This document shows, piece by piece, positions 58,476 through 64,000 of a stretch of DNA of 64,000 bases. The first letter of the stretch is position 1. The number at the start of each line of letters is the position of its first letter. The position numbers were made by a program, and so were the translations under genes. The stretch is taken from contig CAZNMY010000020.1 in assembly GCA_964574325.1 (NCBI GenBank), forward strand, positions 1 through 64,000. Reading direction: 5' to 3'. Below the pieces are notes generated by a model. That model was not told where the DNA came from, searched no databases, and worked only from the letters and a program-made list of their open reading frames with translations. This DNA comes from CAMDPA01 sp964574325 (lineage in GTDB: Bacteria; Pseudomonadota; Alphaproteobacteria; Rhizobiales; Hyphomicrobiaceae).

Positions 58476-59501
58476 TCAGCCAACCGGCGTGTCCGCCTGC
58501 CCCACGACTTCGGCCAGCGCCGCCTCGGCCTCGGCCAAGTCGAACGGCTCGAGCCGACGCGTAACCGCGATGCAGGCCGCGAACCTTTCCAGCGCACGCC
58601 CCGACAACGCCGGCACGCCCGCGGCAACCGCCTGCATTTCCGTAAAGTTGCCGCTGCAGTGCAAGGCCACGTCGCTGCCCGCCGCGATCACGGCCATGGC
58701 CCGCTCGACGAACGTGCCCGACAGTGCCTTCATGCCGAGATCGTCGCTCATCAGCAGGCCGTCGAAGCCGATATCGCCGCGGATCACCTCCGCGGTCACC
58801 ACAGCCGATGCGCTCCCCGGCACATCGGGATCGATCGCGGAATAGACCACGTGCGCCGTCATCGCCGCCGGCATATCCGCCAGCGCGCGGAACGGCGCGA
58901 AGTCCGTCGCGGCGAGTTCGGCGCGCGACGTGCCGACGACCGGCAGCTCGAAATGACTGTCCGCCAGCGCCCGCCCATGCCCGGGAATATGCTTGATGAC
59001 GGGCACGACACCGCCGGCCATATGCCCCTCGGCTACCGCCCTGCCCAGCGCCGCGATCTCGGCGGGCGTCCGGCCATAAGCACGGTCGCCGATGATGTCG
59101 TGCGCCCCTTCGATCCTCAGATCGAGCACCGGCGTGCAATTCGTGTTGATGCCGAGCGCCCTCAGATCCAGTGCCGTCAGCCGCGCCGCCAGCCACGCCG
59201 CTCGCTCGCCCTGCTTCTGGTCCCGATCTCGCAGACGGGCGAACGCCGAAGCTGCCGGCAGCTCACGCCATTGAGGAGGACGCAACCGTCTGACCCGGCC
59301 GCCTTCCTGATCGATCAGAACGAGCACGTCGTCCGACCCGATCGCGCTGCACGCCTCGCGAACCAGCGCACGGATCTGATCGGGCGTGCTGCAATTGCGC
59401 GCGAACAGGATGATGCCGGCCGGCCTCACGTCGCGCAGATAGGCTGCCTCGTCCGCCGCCAGGACCTCGCCCGTAAGGCCGACGATGAGTGCTGCACGCA
59501 T
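58476..59501 (-). CDS. nagZ: Beta-N-acetylhexosaminidase
   Basis: NagZ (GH3) removes GlcNAc from anhydro-muropeptides during cell-wall recycling. The 341-residue protein has LIDQEGGRVRRL, the GH3 active-site loop KHIPGHG with the catalytic His and the nucleophile Asp in MSDDLGM. Cytoplasmic location is expected, with no signal peptide. The ATG at 59501 gives family length; the upstream open frame overlaps the SPOR gene and is not coding. It follows the SPOR gene by 47 bp, the usual alphaproteobacterial order. Confidence 0.94.
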   Translation of the reverse strand: MRAALIVGLTGEVLAADEAAYLRDVRPAGIILFARNCSTPDQIRALVREACSAIGSDDVLVLIDQEGGRVRRLRPPQWRELPAASAFARLRDRDQKQGERAAWLAARLTALDLRALGINTNCTPVLDLRIEGAHDIIGDRAYGRTPAEIAALGRAVAEGHMAGGVVPVIKHIPGHGRALADSHFELPVVGTSRAELAATDFAPFRALADMPAAMTAHVVYSAIDPDVPGSASAVVTAEVIRGDIGFDGLLMSDDLGMKALSGTFVERAMAVIAAGSDVALHCSGNFTEMQAVAAGVPALSGRALERFAACIAVTRRLEPFDLAEAEAALAEVVGQADTPVG

Positions 59502-59548
59502 CTGCGGCGAGCCCCCTGAAAGTTCCGCGCCAATATATCCGCCAGATG

Positions 59549-61252
59549 CTACTCGCCGAGAGGGTAGCAGCCCTGCTTGGACATGCCGGCCGCCAGCAAC
59601 TGACTGCACAGCTCGCGTACCGGCGTGATGCCGCCCCGCGGCCCGACGACGACACGATAGATCACGCCCAGCCCTCGCGCGGTCTGATCGGATTGCACGA
59701 TCTCGAGCCGCCTGTTGCGGAGCGGCTCGTACTTCTGCTGCAGGTCGGCCATCATCTTCATGGCGTCGAGCTGGCTCTTCTGGAAGCCGAGCACAGCCAC
59801 ATATCCGCTGATCGGCCTGGGCCGGTCCGCGGCAGGCGGCTTCGGCGCCACCGCGGCCGTCTTCTGAACGGGCTCGGCCTCTGTCGCCGGCTGCGGTGCA
59901 CGTACGACGGGTTGACGCGGCGGTGCTGGCGGTGGCGCGACAGCGACCCGCTGCGGCTGCACCGGCGGCTGAGACTGCTGTGGCGGAGGTTGCGGCGGCG
60001 GCGGCGCAGATCGCGGCGGCTCCATCATCGACGGCGGCAAGCCCGGCCCGCCGTTCGCCCCGACCACCATCATTCCGGGCACGGCCCCACCGGGTCCGAC
60101 CGGAACCGTCGCGACACGGCGCACGCCGTTGCTGTCCGTCGTGCCCGAGCTGCCTGCATCACCACCGGATGCAGCCGAGCTGCCCTCCGAGGGAACGCGA
60201 TTGTTCAGCACGCGGCTATCCGTATTGGCGAACTGCTTGCCGCCGCGATCGGCAGGCGCGACCTTCACCGGATCCTTCGAGGCCCGCACCAGTTGGCCTT
60301 TGCCGTCAGTGCTCGCGACCTTCGGACCAAAGAACATCTTGTAGCCGTAGGCCATGCCGCTGCCGACACCGATCGATCCGACGAGCGCCGCGGCGATCAG
60401 CCACCGGCGACGCCGACGGGGCGGCTCGTCGTACTCGATGTCATCGTCGTCCGGTTCATGCTGCTGCGTCGCACCGGACGGATATCCGCCGCCTTGAGGA
60501 CCCGGCTGAAGCCCTGACTGATGCGCGGACTGCTGCCCCCCCGGATACCCCGGCTGCGGTGCCTGCAGTGCCGGCTGATAGGCCGGAGGCGGCGGCGGCG
60601 CTGGCGGTGCCGGCGCCCGGCCGAACCCGTTGTCGGCATACTGCTGAGGCGGCCAGTGTGCCGGATTCGGGGCATGAGGCGGCTGCTGCGGCTGAAGCTG
60701 TGGCGGCGCGGTGCGCGCATCCCGCCCGGTCGGCGGCGACATCGGCAGTCCGTAGTTTCCGAGGTCATACGCCGAAGGATCGGGCAGCCGGGTATCCTGC
60801 TGCCGCCGGGAAGGCTCGGTCCGCACATCCGCTTGCTGGTTCGGATAGCCGAAACCGTGCGGCGCGGGCGGCGGCGGCATTCCGCCGTGCGGCTGATGCT
60901 GTGGTGCCTGCCCGGGCAACGGCGGAAACGGCGCGGGCGGCGCTGGCGACCACGCCTGCTGCTGCGGCGGAAGGCTGTTGCCGGCGTCGGGATAGCCACC
61001 CAGGTGCGGCTGCGGCGAATTCGGCTGAGCATGCTGCTGTACTGGTGGAGGCGTCTGGAAGCGAGGCGGGAACGATGGCGCCGAAGCCCCACCCGGTGCT
61101 CCACCCTGCTGTGCGCCACCCTGCGGCGGAATGGGCGGCCAACCCGGCTGCGCCTGCTGTCCGTGCTGCGCCGGCTGTACACTATCCGGCGTCGGCCGTC
61201 GCTGCCCGGGAAGCGGCATCGGCGGTGGAATACGACCTTGCGTACCGGACAT
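59549..61252 (-). CDS. SPOR domain-containing protein
   Basis: A 567-residue protein with an unusually long cytoplasmic N-terminal region (about 1-275) rich in Pro, Gln and Gly. One membrane segment follows a basic stretch (RRRRRWLIAAALVGSIGVGS, about 275-295), then a Pro-rich periplasmic linker and a C-terminal SPOR domain (about 490-567, including YRVVVGPRGG). SPOR domains bind denuded septal glycan during division. The gene lies between argS and nagZ in the conserved alphaproteobacterial order. Confidence 0.9.
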   Translation of the reverse strand: MSGTQGRIPPPMPLPGQRRPTPDSVQPAQHGQQAQPGWPPIPPQGGAQQGGAPGGASAPSFPPRFQTPPPVQQHAQPNSPQPHLGGYPDAGNSLPPQQQAWSPAPPAPFPPLPGQAPQHQPHGGMPPPPAPHGFGYPNQQADVRTEPSRRQQDTRLPDPSAYDLGNYGLPMSPPTGRDARTAPPQLQPQQPPHAPNPAHWPPQQYADNGFGRAPAPPAPPPPPAYQPALQAPQPGYPGGQQSAHQSGLQPGPQGGGYPSGATQQHEPDDDDIEYDEPPRRRRRWLIAAALVGSIGVGSGMAYGYKMFFGPKVASTDGKGQLVRASKDPVKVAPADRGGKQFANTDSRVLNNRVPSEGSSAASGGDAGSSGTTDSNGVRRVATVPVGPGGAVPGMMVVGANGGPGLPPSMMEPPRSAPPPPQPPPQQSQPPVQPQRVAVAPPPAPPRQPVVRAPQPATEAEPVQKTAAVAPKPPAADRPRPISGYVAVLGFQKSQLDAMKMMADLQQKYEPLRNRRLEIVQSDQTARGLGVIYRVVVGPRGGITPVRELCSQLLAAGMSKQGCYPLGE

Positions 61253-61350
61253 TGGCCCAAGTCCCTCGCATGAATTTAAGTGTCGCCCAATCGAGTGAAG
61301 ACGCGCCCGGCGATCGAGAACAGTCGAATCTGTAACTATCGACTCGATAG

Positions 61351-63111
61351 CTACCGCAGTTCATCGGGCGCGTGGACCCCCAACACGCCCAGCCCCGAGG
61401 ATATCACCTGCTTTGTTGCCGCCACCAACGTCAGCCGTGCTTCCGTGAGCCGAGGCTCCTCCGGTCGGATAAAGCGCAAATGTGGCGAATCGTTGCCACG
61501 GTTCCAGAGCTGGTGAAAACTCGAAGCGAGATCATAGAGATAATACGTAACCCGGTGCGGCTCGCGGTCCCGCGCCGCGGCCTCGATCATGCGCGGCATC
61601 TTCGCGATCTGCCGGATCAGATCGATCTCGGCTGGATCATCCAGCGCCGAGATATCCGCCTTGCCCGAAACCACCTTCGCGATGTCGAGCCCCGGCACTT
61701 CCGCCTGGCCCCGCTTCAGCGCCGACGCACAGCGCGCGTGCGCGTACTGCACATAGAACACCGGATTGTCCTTCGACTGCTCCAGCACCTTCTTGAGATC
61801 GAAGTCGATGGGGCTGTCGTTCTTGCGCGTCAGCATCATGAACCGCACGGCATCCTTGCCGACCTCGTCCACGACATCGCGCAGCGCGACGAACGTGCCG
61901 GCGCGCTTCGACATCATCACGGGCTGGCCGTCGCGCAGCACCTTCACGAGCTGGCACACCGGCGTGGCATAGCTCGCCTTGCCGTCCGACAGCGCCGAGA
62001 CGACCGCCTTCAGGCGCGGGATGTAGCCGACGTGATCCGCGCCCAGCACGTTGAAGTAGTGCGCGAAACCCCGCTCCAGCTTGTCGTAGTGATAGCCGAC
62101 GTCTCCAGCGAAGTAGGTGTAGCTGCCGTCGGACTTCTGCAGCGCGCGGTCCATGTCGTCGCCGAACGCGGTCGAGCGGAACAGCGTCTGCTCGCGCTCC
62201 TCCCACTCGTCCTCGTCGTGGCCCTTCGGACGCGGCAGCGCGCCCTGGAAGATCAGGTCCTTCGCTTTCAGCTTCGCGATCGCCTCGCCGATCCGGTCCC
62301 GGCCTTTGGTGAGCGAAGCCTCCGAGAAGAACACGTCGTGATGCACGCCGAGCTGTCCAAGATCCTCCTTGATTTCAGAGAGGTTCGTGTCGATCGCCGC
62401 CTGCCGGCAGATCGCGACCCGCTCGTCGTCCGGCTTCTGCTTCAACGCATGGCCGTACTTCTTGGCCAGCGCCGCACCGATCGGCTTCAAGTATTCGCCG
62501 GGATAGAGCCCGGGAGGTATTTCGCCGATCGTCTCGCCCAGCGCCTCGAGATAGCGCAGGTAGGCGGACTGCCCGAGCTTGTCGACCTGTGCGCCGGCGT
62601 CGTTGATGTAGTACTCGCGCGTCACCTTGTAGCCCGCATGCGCAAGCAGGCTCGCGAGTGCATCCCCGAACACCGCGCCACGGCAATGCCCGATGTGCAT
62701 CGGCCCGGTCGGATTGGCCGACACGTACTCGATATCGACCGTCTCGCCCGCGCCGAACTGCGACCGCCCGTAGGCATCGCCCGAAGCGATCACGCCGCGG
62801 ATCAGACCGTGCCAGAAGCCGGGCGCGAACGTCAGGTTGATGAACCCCGGCCCCGCGACTTCCGCCTTGGTGATCTCCGGATCGGCCGCGAGCTTTGCCG
62901 CCAGCATGTCCGCGACCTCGCGCGGCTTCTTGCCAGCGCCCTTCGACAGCGCCAGCGCCGCGTTCGTCGCCATGTCCCCGTGCTTGGGATCGCGCGGCTC
63001 GTCCGGCACACCGACCGACGCGAGCGAAAGGTCCGCCGGCAGCTTGCCCTCGGATTTCAAAGCCTCCAGCGCATCCACGATGCGACCCTGGACGTGCGCG
63101 AATACGTTCAT
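61351..63111 (-). CDS. argS: Arginyl-tRNA synthetase
   Basis: ArgS charges tRNA-Arg. The 586-residue class I enzyme has an N-terminal Add1 domain, the HIGH motif (residues 139-142, MHIGHCRGAVFGD), the VMMSKRAG motif in place of KMSKS, and the C-terminal DALR anticodon-binding domain (HARCASALKRG). The arginine-binding SANPTGP precedes HIGH. The ATG at 63111 gives family length. It starts the leftward argS-SPOR-nagZ-scpA-scpB-tatABC run. Confidence 0.97.
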   Translation of the reverse strand: MNVFAHVQGRIVDALEALKSEGKLPADLSLASVGVPDEPRDPKHGDMATNAALALSKGAGKKPREVADMLAAKLAADPEITKAEVAGPGFINLTFAPGFWHGLIRGVIASGDAYGRSQFGAGETVDIEYVSANPTGPMHIGHCRGAVFGDALASLLAHAGYKVTREYYINDAGAQVDKLGQSAYLRYLEALGETIGEIPPGLYPGEYLKPIGAALAKKYGHALKQKPDDERVAICRQAAIDTNLSEIKEDLGQLGVHHDVFFSEASLTKGRDRIGEAIAKLKAKDLIFQGALPRPKGHDEDEWEEREQTLFRSTAFGDDMDRALQKSDGSYTYFAGDVGYHYDKLERGFAHYFNVLGADHVGYIPRLKAVVSALSDGKASYATPVCQLVKVLRDGQPVMMSKRAGTFVALRDVVDEVGKDAVRFMMLTRKNDSPIDFDLKKVLEQSKDNPVFYVQYAHARCASALKRGQAEVPGLDIAKVVSGKADISALDDPAEIDLIRQIAKMPRMIEAAARDREPHRVTYYLYDLASSFHQLWNRGNDSPHLRFIRPEEPRLTEARLTLVAATKQVISSGLGVLGVHAPDELR

Positions 63112-63203
63112 GTGCGATTGCCTTTGCGTGGCCTCGTATGGCCTTCGGTCGGGCTAGCGCAGATCGCAAGGGGCGTCAAACGGCGGGGGTGGGGGCGAAA
63201 ATA

Positions 63204-63387
63204 GGGACAGCCACCATTTACCGGCGGATCGAGCGAGGCTGCATCGGCTGATCGGCGTTCGACCGCACTTGCAGCGACAGCGCTCCCCGCATAGCCTGCG
63301 AACGACATGCGCACACTGACGAAGTCGAGAGAGCCTCGAAATGCACGCGCTCGCACACCCGCGACGGCCGAAAATGGTGGCTGTCCC
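63204..63387. repeat. 16-bp inverted repeat GGGACAGCCACCATTT around a split gene
   Basis: GGGACAGCCACCATTT at 63204-63219 and its exact reverse complement at 63372-63387 lie 152 bp apart. The right arm overlaps the first codons of a HlyC-family reading frame. Short inverted pairs of this kind resemble REP sequences mobilised by RAYT transposases, but no such transposase is in the window. Confidence 0.65.
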
Positions 63388-63848
63388 CAATTACAGCGCA
63401 TCGCCGTTCGACAAGCCCGCGCCCGAAGGTTCGGCGCAGACCGTGAGCCAGGTGCTCGGCGAGATCGTCTGGCTGATGAGCCAGTCGCCGATGCACTGCG
63501 CCGTTCGTGATTGCCGATCTCGAATGGCTGGTGATGACCCCCGTCATCCTCCAGCAGTTCCGCATGTTCTACCAGGACGCACCGCCAGAGCAGGGCGGAC
63601 GCCGCCCCATCGGTGTCATCCTGTGGGGCACGGTCTCTCCGGAGATCGACGCGATGCTCACCCAAGGAACCAACCGCCTGCGCCCACAGGACTGGAAAAG
63701 CGGCGACGCGGCGTGGGTCGTCGAAGTCATCGCCCCCTTCGGCGGCGGCGACGCGATGGTCGCCGACCTCAAGGCGCAGGTGTTCAAGGATCGGGAGTTG
63801 AGGGCGCTGGTGGTGAAAGATGGGAAGCGAGAGGTGAGGGTGGTGTGA
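63341..63848 (+). pseudogene. HlyC-type toxin-activating lysine acyltransferase, frameshifted
   Basis: HlyC-family enzymes acylate lysines on RTX toxins. The first part (from ATG 63341) carries VLGEIVWLMSQSPMHCA, which includes the catalytic His of the family. The second, in another frame from 63504, continues FVIADLEWLVMTPVILQQFR, then TNRLRPQDWKSGDAAWVVEV and IAPFGGGDAMVADL, quoted in parts. Deleting one G at 63503 would join the halves at exactly the family spacing. So the gene is disrupted by a single-base indel, or the sequence has an error. No RTX toxin or type I secretion gene is nearby. An in-frame ATG at 63374 is an alternative start. Confidence 0.75.
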
Positions 63849-64000
63849 TGACTAGTCTCCTCTCGTCACCGTTTCGTGCGACGGAAAACACACCTAGTGG
63901 CAGGCATCGGATCGAACGCGTTTCCCGAGGCGTTACCCCTTCGCCAACACCTACGCAGGGCGCGCGGCAAAGCAAAGTTCCATGTTGAGGGTGAACAGTC

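Overview
The window is GC-rich chromosomal DNA of an alphaproteobacterium, most likely a member of the Hyphomicrobiales. The support is gene content and order: a CIRCE-controlled groES-groEL pair, a fabA-fabB-fabI cluster, the argS / SPOR protein / nagZ / scpA / scpB / tatA / tatB / tatC run, cspA next to a long-form infA, a DUF1127 protein, and several tctC/Bug-type binding proteins. I cannot name a genus. I see no prophage, conjugative module, complete insertion sequence, CRISPR array, rRNA or tRNA. The region is ordinary core genome with accessory patches and many short intergenic repeats.

Layout. 0-4.9 kb: groEL (cut by the left edge), groES with a promoter and CIRCE operator, uppP, an outer-membrane beta-barrel gene, murI, and two related small exported His/Cys proteins. 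5-8 kb: fabI, fabB and fabA, read leftward as fabA-fabB-fabI. 8.4-13.1 kb: a hybrid histidine kinase between two Bug-type binding proteins. 13.4-16 kb: a frameshifted GIY-YIG gene, a carboxymuconolactone-decarboxylase-like protein, a one-TM protein and a small epimerase. 16.2-24 kb: thrS, a TAXI-type binding protein, a Pro-rich Sel1-like protein, a DegP-type protease and a gentisate 1,2-dioxygenase with an expanded HDHG repeat. 24-30 kb: cspA, infA, thiS-thiG-thiE, a CHAD protein and hemH. 30-37 kb: a polytopic glycosyltransferase-like protein, a large beta-solenoid membrane protein, a DUF3754 protein coupled to prmA, and DUF1127. 37-45.6 kb: aminopeptidase P, a GMC oxidoreductase, an exported protein, a third Bug protein, a biotin-dependent carboxylase subunit and a nucleoside 2-deoxyribosyltransferase-like gene. 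45.9-54 kb: a molybdenum hydroxylase (medium, small and large subunits), an amidohydrolase, an MntA/HepT toxin-antitoxin pair and a UbiD decarboxylase. 54-63.1 kb: tatC, tatB, tatA, scpB, scpA, nagZ, a SPOR protein and argS, all leftward. 63.3-63.9 kb: a HlyC-family acyltransferase gene broken by one frameshift.

How the genes work together. fabA, fabB and fabI form an unsaturated fatty-acid synthesis and elongation unit. thiS, thiG and thiE make and join the thiazole half of thiamine. tatABC, scpAB, nagZ and the SPOR protein cover export, chromosome segregation and cell-wall turnover. The molybdenum hydroxylase, amidohydrolase, UbiD and the distant gentisate dioxygenase suggest aromatic or heterocyclic catabolism, but no substrate can be assigned. 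Four periplasmic binding proteins (three Bug, one TAXI) have no membrane transporter genes in the window.

The most unusual observations are the HDHG expansion at the active site of the gentisate dioxygenase, families of palindromic and heptameric intergenic repeats (one of which has become the C-terminus of the hydroxylase large subunit and another the ribosome-binding region of the same gene), a 108-bp MITE-like element, the split HlyC-family gene, the paired exported His/Cys proteins, and a previously unmarked 51-residue membrane protein. I did not find a clear multi-gene system that I would call wholly new.
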